Notes under the pieces: generated by a model
The model's input: the letters and a program-made list of their open reading frames with translations, nothing else
What the model was told of the DNA's origin: nothing
The model's database searches: none
DNA from: Reinekea thalattae
GTDB taxonomy: Bacteria > Pseudomonadota > Gammaproteobacteria > Pseudomonadales > Natronospirillaceae
Length of the DNA stretch: 64,000 bases
Direction: 5' to 3'
Assembly: GCF_008041945.1 (NCBI RefSeq)
Contig: NZ_VKAD01000001.1
Span: forward strand, 992,001 to 1,056,000
Made by a program: the position numbers and the translations under genes
Part shown: piece after piece, positions 27,846 to 35,773 of the stretch
Layout of the letters: each line of letters starts with the position of its first letter
Numbering within the stretch: position 1 is the stretch's first letter

Positions 27846-30383
27846 TCAGATAACCTCTAACAGCTCTTTGAACTCGACTGCGCTCTGATCCATGACTTTA
27901 AATAGATTACCCTTTTCTACCTCAACTAGAACACCCTGATAAAACTTAAAGTACTGATGGTAATTTTTCAAAAGATAGCTTGCAAGGTGTCTTGGTATTC
28001 CAATATTTTGCAACTCAATTATTCGATAATCTGTTGTTCCATATTCTAGATATTCAGCCCAATTCTTCCCGGCAGATGCTTCACCTAGCTTTTCGGCGAG
28101 AAGTTCATAGTAGTTGCCAAAATAGTTTTTAAGCTTAAAACGCAGTATATTATCGATATTAGAAATAATTTCGTTAATAACCAAATTTATTTGATACTTA
28201 TCTTTTGGGTTAAAGTCTATAAGCTGGTCCACATCCCAAATATGTCCATTTTTCGTATAGTAGTCAATGGCAGTTGAGATCATCCGACTCAAAGGAGTTG
28301 AATCCATCCAGTTCGACATCAGCACTGCATAATATTTGAGACTCTCTCTAGAGCGATACATTGGATTTCTACCGCCAACCTCTTCTTTATCCCATGAATA
28401 AAAATCACACAACGTTTCGAGAGCTTGCAAGACAGATTTATAGCTAACATCTGAACTTAACGTCAGCTCCTCAAGCCTATTATATCTAATAATCTTATTC
28501 TGATATTTCGCTTTAATAATAGAATAAGAGGATAGAATCTTTTCCGGAACTTCGTTTTGCAAGCTCATATCTCGCAAGACTTTCTCTGATCCGCCTTTCT
28601 TGCTTATGAAGTTTGAGCGGAGAGTTGAGTCCTCTTGACGAATTTCATGGATAAGAGCTATGTTGGCGTAATGACTCCAAACCTTTCTCTCGTCATCGGT
28701 AGTGTGTTTCCTTGTAAAATCACTCTCTGTTAATGCTGCTTCAACATTCTCAAAAAACTTCTTTTTACCGTTGATAATTGAGGGAGAAATGGGGGAAATA
28801 GATTTATTTTTAACAACAGTCAAATCTTTCTCTGGATTCTTCCATCTATTATTTTTGTATTCAATTCTGGTGCATATAATATTTCCAGACAACTCTTTCG
28901 TTAACCTGCCCGCTCTACCGGCGAGATTCCAGAAGTCAACATCAGTGAATTTACTAAGCCCTATTGCATTGCTAAGTATAAAGATATTCTTGGCTGGTAG
29001 GTTTACACCTTCAAGAAGAGTTGACGTACAGAAGACATAGTCAATAGCTTTTTCTGCGAATAGAATCTCAACTTTCTCTCGAATTCTTTGAGGTAAATTA
29101 CCAAAATGAAAAGCTACACCCTTTCTGAGGCAATCAACTAAATAGTACTTTTCATGAAGGTGCTCCTTGATTACCGAAACGACTTCATCGATTCGCTCGT
29201 CATTCTTATATGGGAGGCTTGCCGACACGCTGAGGGCATACTGAATGGTATCCGTTTTTGTGTTGCAGTAAATAAGACTAGACTGATTGTCGCTAAGCAA
29301 TTTTAACCAATCAGAAAAGTTCCTATTGGAAAAGTTTACCGGGATATCTTTCTCATCACCCAAGTCTGACAGTAACCTACAATGTTGCTCTAACAAATCT
29401 AAAAAATAACGATTCTGAGCGACCGGTGAACTTTTGATATTGATAGATTCCTCGGTGCTTTTGTCAAACAAACTAAGAAAAACATCCGGGTTTGGAATGT
29501 TTGGTGAAGCAAAATACAGCTTTATACTTTTTCGCTCCGCTTGCAAAATTGCGTGATAATAAAGAGGGCTTCTTGAATCTTTTTCTGCTACGACCTTTTG
29601 AGCCTCATCAACAAACAAGTAACCAACCTTGGGGTTCGACGTGTCTGCAAGATAAGCAACCAACCTTTCAGGGGTGAAAATGAATATGTATCGAGTTCCT
29701 TCGAACCTAAACGATTCCGGAACTGTAGGATGAGAAAGTATTCGATACTCTTTAATATTTGAAAATTCTTTTTTAAGCTGAAGCAATGTTTGATTGATCA
29801 ACGCCCTAGTTGGAACAAGGATGACGATATTCTCATTAACTTTTTGAACTTCGATTAAGTGTCGAATAAATGAGTTTAGGATAAAAGATTTGCCTAGTGA
29901 CGTAGGACCCGAAAAACTATAATGATTACTATTTTTAAGGCTCTCAAATATTTTGTATTGAGAATCAGTAAAAACGAGGCTACTTCCTGGAATTTTCTGA
30001 AATATTTCTTTTGTATACTTTTCAAAAACAAGCTCTAACGATGGGTTTTCATCGGAATACCCATCTACCTCTAAAAATTTTAGTGCAGGAAAATTTCCGA
30101 GTTTTGTGAGGACTGAGTTTGCGAATGCTCTGAAAACTGAGTCGTCCTTATAATTACCCACCAAAAGACTGATTATCTTGTAAGCTTTATTTTGCGCATC
30201 AGCATTTCTTGATCGGGACAGAATATCTGCAAACCTTAAAAGGTCGAGAAGCTCCTTTTCTTTTAGATTATTTGCTTTTATATGAAAATAATTGTAGGCG
30301 GAGAGAAGCTCTGCTTTACTAAATAATTCTCGAAAATATTCATCATTAATGGATTTTTCGGATAGCTCTTCAATTAGGCTCAT
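27846..30383 (-). CDS. hamB: Hachiman defence helicase HamB
   Basis: An 845-residue SF2 helicase. Walker A is GPTSLGKS (159-166), motif Ia PTRALINQ (191-198), TPER (237-240), motif II DEAQ (259-262) in place of DEAH, then TSTLLEGVNLPA (about 453-464) and motif VI NLAGRAGRL (near 487-495). A long C-terminal region has no motif I recognise. Its start overlaps the hamA stop as ATGA, so the proteins are co-produced. In Hachiman systems HamB is a DNA-bound helicase that restrains the HamA nuclease until it senses phage-associated DNA. Identification rests on the pairing with a DUF1837-type HamA plus a helicase of this size. It sits within one integron cassette. Confidence 0.85.
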   Translation of the reverse strand: MSLIEELSEKSINDEYFRELFSKAELLSAYNYFHIKANNLKEKELLDLLRFADILSRSRNADAQNKAYKIISLLVGNYKDDSVFRAFANSVLTKLGNFPALKFLEVDGYSDENPSLELVFEKYTKEIFQKIPGSSLVFTDSQYKIFESLKNSNHYSFSGPTSLGKSFILNSFIRHLIEVQKVNENIVILVPTRALINQTLLQLKKEFSNIKEYRILSHPTVPESFRFEGTRYIFIFTPERLVAYLADTSNPKVGYLFVDEAQKVVAEKDSRSPLYYHAILQAERKSIKLYFASPNIPNPDVFLSLFDKSTEESINIKSSPVAQNRYFLDLLEQHCRLLSDLGDEKDIPVNFSNRNFSDWLKLLSDNQSSLIYCNTKTDTIQYALSVSASLPYKNDERIDEVVSVIKEHLHEKYYLVDCLRKGVAFHFGNLPQRIREKVEILFAEKAIDYVFCTSTLLEGVNLPAKNIFILSNAIGLSKFTDVDFWNLAGRAGRLTKELSGNIICTRIEYKNNRWKNPEKDLTVVKNKSISPISPSIINGKKKFFENVEAALTESDFTRKHTTDDERKVWSHYANIALIHEIRQEDSTLRSNFISKKGGSEKVLRDMSLQNEVPEKILSSYSIIKAKYQNKIIRYNRLEELTLSSDVSYKSVLQALETLCDFYSWDKEEVGGRNPMYRSRESLKYYAVLMSNWMDSTPLSRMISTAIDYYTKNGHIWDVDQLIDFNPKDKYQINLVINEIISNIDNILRFKLKNYFGNYYELLAEKLGEASAGKNWAEYLEYGTTDYRIIELQNIGIPRHLASYLLKNYHQYFKFYQGVLVEVEKGNLFKVMDQSAVEFKELLEVI

Positions 30384-31288
30384 GTAGATATTCCTTCTTG
30401 AAGAATTCTTCTATTTTTATCTAGATCTGTAAATGGCAGGATATAAATATAGAAATTATGACCATTCAAGTTAAATTCATTTATTTTTTTTAAAATATGT
30501 TGAAATGATAATTTAATTTCTTTATTAATTTGATCTTTTATTTTTTCTCTGAATTCTTTATTTGATAGACTCTTGTATTCTTCGCACACGTTAGTTTCAT
30601 AGCCTACAAAAACTCCGAACGCATCATCAACATCAAAATTATTCTGTCGACTTGGATAGATGATTTTCTCGATGAATTCTCGTTGTTCAGACGAAAACGT
30701 TTCTTTTTCCAAATGATCACTCAGCAGCCCTTTTTCGTATGGAAGCCCACTTTTTTTACTTCCTTTTGAGTTGACGCAGTTCTTGAATTCATGGATTGAC
30801 TTGAATGCATCTGTTATTGCGGCCGTTAGGCCAGCAATTGTTTTAGATTCGCCAAAAATAAGCTGGTAACCTCCATTATTTAGCCTTAAAAAGTGAACAC
30901 CATCTGATCCGTTGACGTAATGACTTGTGGACGTCTTCAACTCTAATTTAGACAAGAGTTTAGGAGCCTTTAAATGGGTTTCTAAAAAGCAGTAAAGAAG
31001 CAACTCGCCAAGCTCTCCTTTGTTATTTATGTACTCAACAAACTTTTCCCTTGCTTTTGCTGCAAGTGTCCCCGGCTTTTCAGAATACTTTTCACGAACT
31101 TTTCTCGAAAGTGAAAAATCTATCATCGGATCAATAAGATTATTCTTTAAAGACGAGTAATCGAATTCATTTGCGTTAATCCTTAGAACAAAAAGGTCAA
31201 GCTTGTTTTTGCAATGCTCATCTAAGGTATGACTTCCTAAATGCTCAAAACTATCCAAAAAGTCGAAATCTTTGATACTAAGTTCCAT
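30380..31288 (-). CDS. hamA: Hachiman defence nuclease HamA (DUF1837)
   Basis: A 302-residue DUF1837-type protein. A PD-(D/E)xK-like core is visible: GELGE (91-95), then Asp129 in GSDGVH, then Glu147 and Lys149 in FGESKT. The ExK pair is the element reported as essential in characterised HamA nucleases. The C-terminal half is charged and helical. In Hachiman, HamA degrades DNA indiscriminately when released by HamB, killing or arresting the infected cell. The ATG follows AAAAGGAT. It overlaps hamB by 4 bp. A 158-bp leader separates the gene from the upstream attC, long enough to hold its own promoter. Confidence 0.85.
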   Translation of the reverse strand: MELSIKDFDFLDSFEHLGSHTLDEHCKNKLDLFVLRINANEFDYSSLKNNLIDPMIDFSLSRKVREKYSEKPGTLAAKAREKFVEYINNKGELGELLLYCFLETHLKAPKLLSKLELKTSTSHYVNGSDGVHFLRLNNGGYQLIFGESKTIAGLTAAITDAFKSIHEFKNCVNSKGSKKSGLPYEKGLLSDHLEKETFSSEQREFIEKIIYPSRQNNFDVDDAFGVFVGYETNVCEEYKSLSNKEFREKIKDQINKEIKLSFQHILKKINEFNLNGHNFYIYILPFTDLDKNRRILQEGIST

Positions 31289-31446
31289 TTTTTATCCTTT
31301 TGGCTGGGCATTGTCATACTATCAAGTATTCATTAACCTTTATCTTTCAAGACTAATTACTAAAAACAACACCTCAATTGCATGCATAAACCGCTTTCCA
31401 ATAACGCTAATTCATTTGAGTCTAAAGCTAGACACAGTGCGGTGCT
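31289..31446 (-). other. Leader region upstream of hamA
   Basis: 158 AT-rich bp between an attC site and hamA, longer than other cassette leaders here. It may contain a cassette-borne promoter, but I could not find a convincing -35/-10 pair. Confidence 0.4.
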
Positions 31447-31527
31447 GCCTAACGCCGCCAACACAGGCGAGCGTTAGCGAGCCCAGCCCACGCTTTTTGT
31501 GGGTGATTGTGATTGGCCTTGTTAGAG
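31447..31527 (-). other. attC recombination site
   Basis: GCCTAACGCC at the left and CCTTGTTAGAG at the right bound 81 bp with internal symmetry (GGCGAGCG..., CCCACGC/GTGGGTG arms). Adjacent to the stop of the 82-residue gene. Confidence 0.9.
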
Positions 31528-31529
31528 AC

Positions 31530-31778
31530 TTAATCTTTAAACCACCGATACAGACCATAACCTATTGCTCCAGCTGCAAGTGGTGCTGCTGCCGTGATAA
31601 CTAAACCTGTAGCCATACCGCCACCAGCAATAGCACCAATAGCAGATAAACCCGATGTTATTCCCGTTGCACCTAAACCTGTAACTGTTCCTGCAGTTGA
31701 TACTGCAGCTACAGAACCAACTGTTCCAGTTGCAGCACCTGCACCCGCTGCTTTAATACCATTAGTATCTTCACTCAT
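31530..31778 (-). CDS. Small Gly/Ala-rich hydrophobic protein
   Basis: An 82-residue protein almost entirely of Gly, Ala, Val, Thr and Ile, with glycine-zipper-like spacing (GAGAATGTVGSV, GLGATGITSGLSAIGAIAGGG) and a short aromatic-basic end (YGLYRWFKD). It is probably membrane-inserting. No catalytic motif. It could be a bacteriocin-like or pore-forming peptide, or an immunity or structural membrane protein; I cannot decide. AGAGGA precedes the ATG. Single-gene cassette. Confidence 0.7.
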   Translation of the reverse strand: MSEDTNGIKAAGAGAATGTVGSVAAVSTAGTVTGLGATGITSGLSAIGAIAGGGMATGLVITAAAPLAAGAIGYGLYRWFKD

Positions 31779-31827
31779 ATTGAATCCTCTTTGTTACCCG
31801 TTAGTTAAATGCTAAAGATTGTGTGAC

Positions 31828-31908
31828 CTCTAACGCCAAGCTCTGCTGAAAACATAGGTGGAGGCGAAGCCAGAGCTTATGGTTTTCAGCAGGAGCGCCT
31901 TGTTAAAT
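31828..31908 (-). other. attC recombination site
   Basis: CTCTAACGCC at the left and GCGCCTTGTTAAAT at the right bound 81 bp. Long complementary arms (AGCTCTGCTGAAAAC...GTTTTCAGCAGG) are visible, giving a textbook folded attC with the R' box overlapping the next gene's stop. Confidence 0.95.
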
Positions 31909-32193
31909 GCAGACTATTTTGACCGCAGATTTAATTTTAGTTGTAAAGCTTTCAGCGAACTCAACCACCTCTAACTCAGTTTCATTAGGATGGCTGGTAG
32001 TTGTAATATAACGACTATTTGTTCCATCACCCACAGCAATTTCATCCATTATTTCTTCCCAAAGCTCACAGTCTTTTCCAACTACACAAAACAATTCGTA
32101 TTCCTGATCTAGGAAGGAATTAAGCAATTCGTCGTGCTTTTCATCATATCCGGACTCTGAAACTAAAACCACTTTACTCATAGCTATAGCCAT
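31903..32193 (-). CDS. Cassette protein of unknown function
   Basis: A 96-residue (or 92 from the internal ATG at 32181) soluble protein. The pattern is SKVVLVSESGYDEKHDELL, EYELFCVVGKDCELWEEIM and TTSHPNETELEVVEFAE. The alternation suggests an alpha-beta fold, and related short proteins are frequent in integron cassettes, but I do not know a function. It lies between two attC sites as a single-gene cassette. The start codon lies at the edge of the upstream attC. Confidence 0.7.
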   Translation of the reverse strand: MAIAMSKVVLVSESGYDEKHDELLNSFLDQEYELFCVVGKDCELWEEIMDEIAVGDGTNSRYITTTSHPNETELEVVEFAESFTTKIKSAVKIVCI

Positions 32194-32260
32194 TTAACGC
32201 CCGCATTTGCGGCTGGTTTGGAGCGCCAGCGTAGGTGCCGACAACAGCCACTTGTTAGTG
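32192..32260 (-). other. attC recombination site
   Basis: ATTTAACGCC at the left and CACTTGTTAGTG at the right bound 69 bp. Internal arms GGCTGG...CAGCC are visible. Overlaps the end of the next cassette gene and the start of the previous one. Confidence 0.88.
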
Positions 32261-32809
32261 CTTTTTATACTCACCAGTTCTAACCCTTCTGCTAATTTCA
32301 CGCTTTACCGCACCAGTTGCGTAATCTTTGTCGCCACCACTTATCGAGGCAACAACAGTACAATTACAGTTCTCACAAATAAAATCAGTTTTGTTAATCT
32401 GCCCGAAGGTTCGACAAAAACTATCGTCGTAAACTAAAGTTGCATCGCATCTTGGACAAAAGCACCAGACATTAGATATTTGATTTCCAGTCCAGCTCCA
32501 GCGCCAATTAGCACCATGCATAAGGTCCTCAACATAGGATTTAAATTCTGGCTCTTCGGACTCACCTTTAATAGCTAAATATATGTTTATTAAGCCAATT
32601 AAGGCGAGAATGAAAATTAGCAACCAAGCCCAACCTGGAAGAGAGTATGAGTCAACCAGTGCATCCCAGCACCAAACAACACCTGACCAAGCCCATGATA
32701 GAAAGCTAACAACATAACCTCTCAGAACTGGTACAGTTAAGAGTATTACTCCCGAAATTACAGAGGCTATGGTTGCATTTCTAATTGATATAAATGAATT
32801 TTCGCTCAT
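32255..32809 (-). CDS. Membrane protein with C-terminal zinc ribbon
   Basis: A 184-residue protein. Two hydrophobic segments lie near residues 12-40 and 58-80. A cytoplasmic region follows with a four-Cys zinc ribbon, FCPRC near residue 117 and ICENCNC about 25 residues later. The C terminus is basic (REISRRVRTGEYKKH). The layout of membrane anchor plus soluble zinc domain is seen in some phage-defence and sensing proteins, but I do not recognise this family. AGAGGAAAT precedes the ATG. Single-gene cassette. Confidence 0.7.
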   Translation of the reverse strand: MSENSFISIRNATIASVISGVILLTVPVLRGYVVSFLSWAWSGVVWCWDALVDSYSLPGWAWLLIFILALIGLINIYLAIKGESEEPEFKSYVEDLMHGANWRWSWTGNQISNVWCFCPRCDATLVYDDSFCRTFGQINKTDFICENCNCTVVASISGGDKDYATGAVKREISRRVRTGEYKKH

Positions 32810-32822
32810 ATTTCCTCTTGAT

Positions 32823-32870
32823 CACTAACGCCGCATTCATCGGCTTGTCCGCTGCAGTGCCTTGTTAAAT
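32823..32870 (-). other. Very short attC recombination site
   Basis: CACTAACGCC at the left and GTGCCTTGTTAAAT at the right enclose only 48 bp, near the lower size limit for attC. The terminal CACTAACGCC/GTGCCTTGTTA arms fit the consensus. Confidence 0.8.
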
Positions 32871-34141
32871 TTGTACTTGTCGGCAACATACTTTGCTGAA
32901 TTTTCAATATATGGAAACACTGTACTTTCATTAATGTTCAGCAGATCGAGCTCTTCTAAAATTGCAGGCTTATTAGCCACTGTAATTCGAGTGACTGTTA
33001 TTTCCGGTGTCCCTTCCTCATTCATAACCGCATCAAGCCCATACAAAAGAAAGGCGCCGGATTGAGATGAGATACGATCGTTGCTTTGTTTCCCCTTTAC
33101 ACATACAATTTTTCTCAGATCGTCAGGAATGATTTTAGGCTCGAAAAATGGTTTCTCTTCTCTTATAAAGTGAACTAATCGTTTTACTGATACTTGATCG
33201 TTAAAATTTTCATCTTCTAGGTTGATATTGTCCTTCTCTTCTTTTGGAAGCCTCGCCAGATTAGATATACAGCTCGCAACATCCGAATCAAAATACTTGA
33301 CCTTATCCCGATCCATTGAAAAGAGAATTACTTCGCCATCTTCTTCGAGGGCGGATTTACATGCGAAATAAAGTGCTATCAGTGGGTTTGAAGTTATATC
33401 TAACAATCTGGTTGGTAACGAATAGTGTTGCATTCTAACCAGTCTATCCAAAGTATATTCGTCAGACTGGAAGTCAGCTGAGTTTGAAACAATTAACTCT
33501 CTGTACAGTATGTGCTCGTTATCTAGATAGAGATAGTTCCCGTCGTCATCTTTTCTGAACAAGGATGGCTCTAACTTATATTTGCTCTTATTTGAGTGGC
33601 CTCGGTAAAAGACTTCTGAACCATTTTCTCTTTCAGAGGAAAGAACTTTTCCAATAAAACCCTGTACCGTTGTGACTTTGGGATTCGTTGATTTTTTAGC
33701 GGGAGGCTTTTCCTGCTTTGTAGGCTCCCGTATTTGCTGTTGGTTTAACACGTTAGCAGCTATAAGACGTTCAAAAAGATCTTCATCTTTGATCGCCCAA
33801 TGAGTTCTGTTCATTTCCCAATCGCGTATGTCAAGCAGTGGCGCTATTGGTTTAATTGCATCGTACGGTATTGGAGGGATGTTCTCGTCAAATTCAAACT
33901 CTATAAGTAGTTTTATTCCCCTTTCTTTAATTGACGTAAATCTGCCAACACGTAGATCTTCTTCACCTTCGTATGCAAATAAACAGGGGTATGCCTTCAG
34001 TGTTTCAATTAGACTCGGGCTAAGGGACTTGAAGGCCTCTGCAATAGACTCTGTTGTATATTCCAGGAAACGGCTTTTATCGTATTCATAGAATGGTTTG
34101 TCCCAGGCACCTAGTCTTGCAGTCACTAAAAGGTTGTACAT
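32837..34141 (-). CDS. FRG-domain protein
   Basis: A 434-residue protein with an FRG domain in its middle: VFYRGHSN near residue 177, then a block with DRLVRMQHYSLPTRLLD and SNPLIALYFACK (about residues 232-262). These motifs are diagnostic. The first 140 residues are a separate, unrecognised domain, joined by a Lys/Pro-rich linker (near 140-155). FRG domains occur in many mobile and defence-linked proteins; the activity is not established here. The stop codon lies inside the downstream attC. Largest single-gene cassette of this array. Confidence 0.85.
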   Translation of the reverse strand: MYNLLVTARLGAWDKPFYEYDKSRFLEYTTESIAEAFKSLSPSLIETLKAYPCLFAYEGEEDLRVGRFTSIKERGIKLLIEFEFDENIPPIPYDAIKPIAPLLDIRDWEMNRTHWAIKDEDLFERLIAANVLNQQQIREPTKQEKPPAKKSTNPKVTTVQGFIGKVLSSERENGSEVFYRGHSNKSKYKLEPSLFRKDDDGNYLYLDNEHILYRELIVSNSADFQSDEYTLDRLVRMQHYSLPTRLLDITSNPLIALYFACKSALEEDGEVILFSMDRDKVKYFDSDVASCISNLARLPKEEKDNINLEDENFNDQVSVKRLVHFIREEKPFFEPKIIPDDLRKIVCVKGKQSNDRISSQSGAFLLYGLDAVMNEEGTPEITVTRITVANKPAILEELDLLNINESTVFPYIENSAKYVADKYKFNKALQRTSR

Positions 34142-34163
34142 GCTATGAGGTAGTCCCCTAATA

Positions 34164-34273
34164 ATTTAACGCCCGCATAAGCTGCGGAGCATGTTGGACG
34201 ACTTTTTGCGTCGTTTTCTTTTAAGCAAAAAACCGGACAAGATGAAACGTCAGGTTTGATGCGTTTGTTAGGT
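34164..34273 (-). other. attC recombination site
   Basis: ATTTAACGCCCGC at the left and GCGTTTGTTAGGT at the right bound 110 bp with long internal arms around GACGACTTTTTGCGTCGT. R' overlaps the stop of the zinc-ribbon gene. Confidence 0.9.
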
Positions 34274-34579
34274 TTTTTTACGCCACGCTCTAGATTTATA
34301 CTTTTCTGGGATTCCATCATCAAAAAGAGGCGAATCAAAACCCAGCTCTTCCAATTCATCGAACCATTGCTCTCGCTTGCTTTCCGGCAATTTAGAGCCG
34401 CAAAATGGGCAGAAACTAATATCATAGGACGACGGTCCACCATCATGAATTATTAACCCATACTCGTCGAAAACTTCCGAGTAGCAAATGACATAATCTG
34501 GGCATTCGAATGGGTTGTCGTGCTCATCACACATTTTTCCTGTGTGTCGATCCATCTCTTTACAGCAATGCTTACTCAC
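34268..34579 (-). CDS. Small zinc-ribbon protein, first cassette of array 1
   Basis: A 103-residue protein with paired Cys/His: HCCKEM at the N terminus, CDEHDNPFECPD, then FCPFCGSKLPESKREQWFDEL. This pattern matches a small family that I recall as DUF6980, often found in bacterial accessory DNA; function unknown. The start is GTG 34579, and its ribosome site AGGTG lies inside the attI-like junction, so translation depends on the integration point. As the cassette nearest the promoter it should be the most expressed. Confidence 0.75.
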   Translation of the reverse strand: MSKHCCKEMDRHTGKMCDEHDNPFECPDYVICYSEVFDEYGLIIHDGGPSSYDISFCPFCGSKLPESKREQWFDELEELGFDSPLFDDGIPEKYKSRAWRKKT

Positions 34580-34581
34580 TG

Positions 34582-34712
34582 GAACACCTAACAGTTTCTT
34601 TCACCACTTAAGCGGCATTGTATGGAGCGGCTTTTTCAGGTTTGTTAAATTCCCCAAATCCGCTGAATAGCCCTAATATGCTACCTCTTAGGCTAGCCTG
34701 TCAATTTGAAAC
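34582..34712 (-). other. attI-like site and leader, copy 1
   Basis: About 131 bp almost identical to 49991-50118. Read on the minus strand, it runs from GTTTCAAATTGACA through the promoter and the GCCGCTCCATACAATGCCGC block to AAACTGTTA, where the two copies diverge into different first cassettes. This is what an attI site with a G/TT crossover predicts. Confidence 0.75.
34675..34704 (-). promoter_or_regulatory. Pc-like promoter of array 1
   Basis: On the minus strand, TTGACA (34699-34704), an 18-bp spacer and CATATT (34675-34680). Both hexamers and the spacer length are identical in the second leader. It points into the cassettes, with the expected transcript start about 90 bp before the first gene. 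Confidence 0.7.
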
Positions 34713-34984
34713 GCAAGAAAAAGCCGCGTGTGCGGTTATTTCCGGGGTTTTGCCGCGCGGTACATTAAATGCCTCCATATTGCTCTCTGGGTTTTACCTG
34801 TATGAGTCATTTAGTAATCAAAACAAAATGATCAAATATTAACCATCAGTATTTCTGCAAGGCTATCTCAGTTTACCTGCATGACTGCCGTTGCTAGTAT
34901 CCGCGCTCAAGGTGTACGGCTGGTCGTGCTTTGCTCGTGGGTTTATGTTTGCGGGTTTGTGCGCCAGCGGCCGTTTTATTTGTT
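34713..34984. other. Intergenic region between array 1 and bioM
   Basis: About 270 bp without a credible gene and with no integrase remnant on either strand. A small GCCGC/GCGGT hairpin lies near 34723-34735. A 74-codon frame at 34618-34842 overlaps the leader and is not supported. Confidence 0.4.
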
Positions 34985-35773
34985 ATGAACCCAACTGTGC
35001 CGACCAATAATATGAGTAATACGAACAGCGCTGCTAAAGAATGTACCGAGACTGGCTGTGCCATTCGGTTAGATCAGGTTTGTCTGGAAGTGGAAGGCAA
35101 GCAGGTAATTAATCAGCTGTCTTTGCAGACGAATGTTCGCCGGCTTGGCGTAATTGGCCGTAATGGTTCGGGCAAGTCTACCCTCTCCCGTTTGCTTTCG
35201 GGTTTGATTGATACCACCGCTGGCGAGTTGGAAGTGGCGGGCTTTAACCCATTTAAAGATCGTCGCGCTGCGTTGCGGCAAATCGGGCTGTTGTTTCAGA
35301 ACCCGGAACATCAAATTATTTTCCCGACGGTGTTAGAAGAGGTGACATTCGGCTTGCGCCAGTTGGGCCAAGATAAAACCCTCGCGACAAATAATGCGCT
35401 GCAAGTGCTGGCTGCGTTTGGCAAATCGCATTGGCAAGATGCGCATTGCTCTGCGTTATCTCAGGGGCAAAAACATCTGGTTTGCTTAATGGCGATTGTT
35501 GCCATGCAGCCCAATTTAATTATTTTGGATGAACCCTTTGCTGGTTTGGATATTCCAACCAAACGGCAACTGCAACGCTACCTCGATAGCTTTGCTGGCA
35601 GCCTTATTCACATCAGCCACGACCCGGATGATCTGCACGGTTACGACCAGCTATTGTGGTTAGAAGCTGGCCAAGTTGCTGCGTTGGGCGAGCCAGACGA
35701 AGTAATGCCGCGTTATTTGGCGGCTATGCATGAACTGGGAGAAAGCGATGATATCTCTGACCTCTCCCGTTGA
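34985..35773 (+). CDS. bioM: Biotin ECF transporter ATPase
   Basis: About 262 residues of a CbiO/EcfA-type ATPase. Walker A is GRNGSGKST, the Q-loop segment is LLFQNPEHQIIFPTVLEEV (typical of ECF ATPases), the signature is LSQGQK and Walker B is LIILDEPFAGLD. Its genomic position before bioN and bioY makes it BioM of a dedicated biotin importer. The start is uncertain: ATG 34985, ATG 35012 and ATG 34931 are all in frame and none has a good ribosome site. The C terminus overlaps the bioN gene by 26 bp. Confidence 0.9.
   Translation: MNPTVPTNNMSNTNSAAKECTETGCAIRLDQVCLEVEGKQVINQLSLQTNVRRLGVIGRNGSGKSTLSRLLSGLIDTTAGELEVAGFNPFKDRRAALRQIGLLFQNPEHQIIFPTVLEEVTFGLRQLGQDKTLATNNALQVLAAFGKSHWQDAHCSALSQGQKHLVCLMAIVAMQPNLIILDEPFAGLDIPTKRQLQRYLDSFAGSLIHISHDPDDLHGYDQLLWLEAGQVAALGEPDEVMPRYLAAMHELGESDDISDLSR

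Noticed and set aside
25205-34712. CRISPR array
   Set aside because: The repeated elements are 48-118 bp, imperfect, palindromic and separated by genes, which is the attC pattern, not CRISPR.
34618-34842. 74-codon plus-strand frame over the array 1 leader
   Set aside because: It overlaps the conserved attI/Pc leader and is not preserved in the second copy of the leader.
34713-34984. Possible intI remnant next to array 1
   Set aside because: No tyrosine-recombinase motif was seen in any frame here, nor at 50119-50282.
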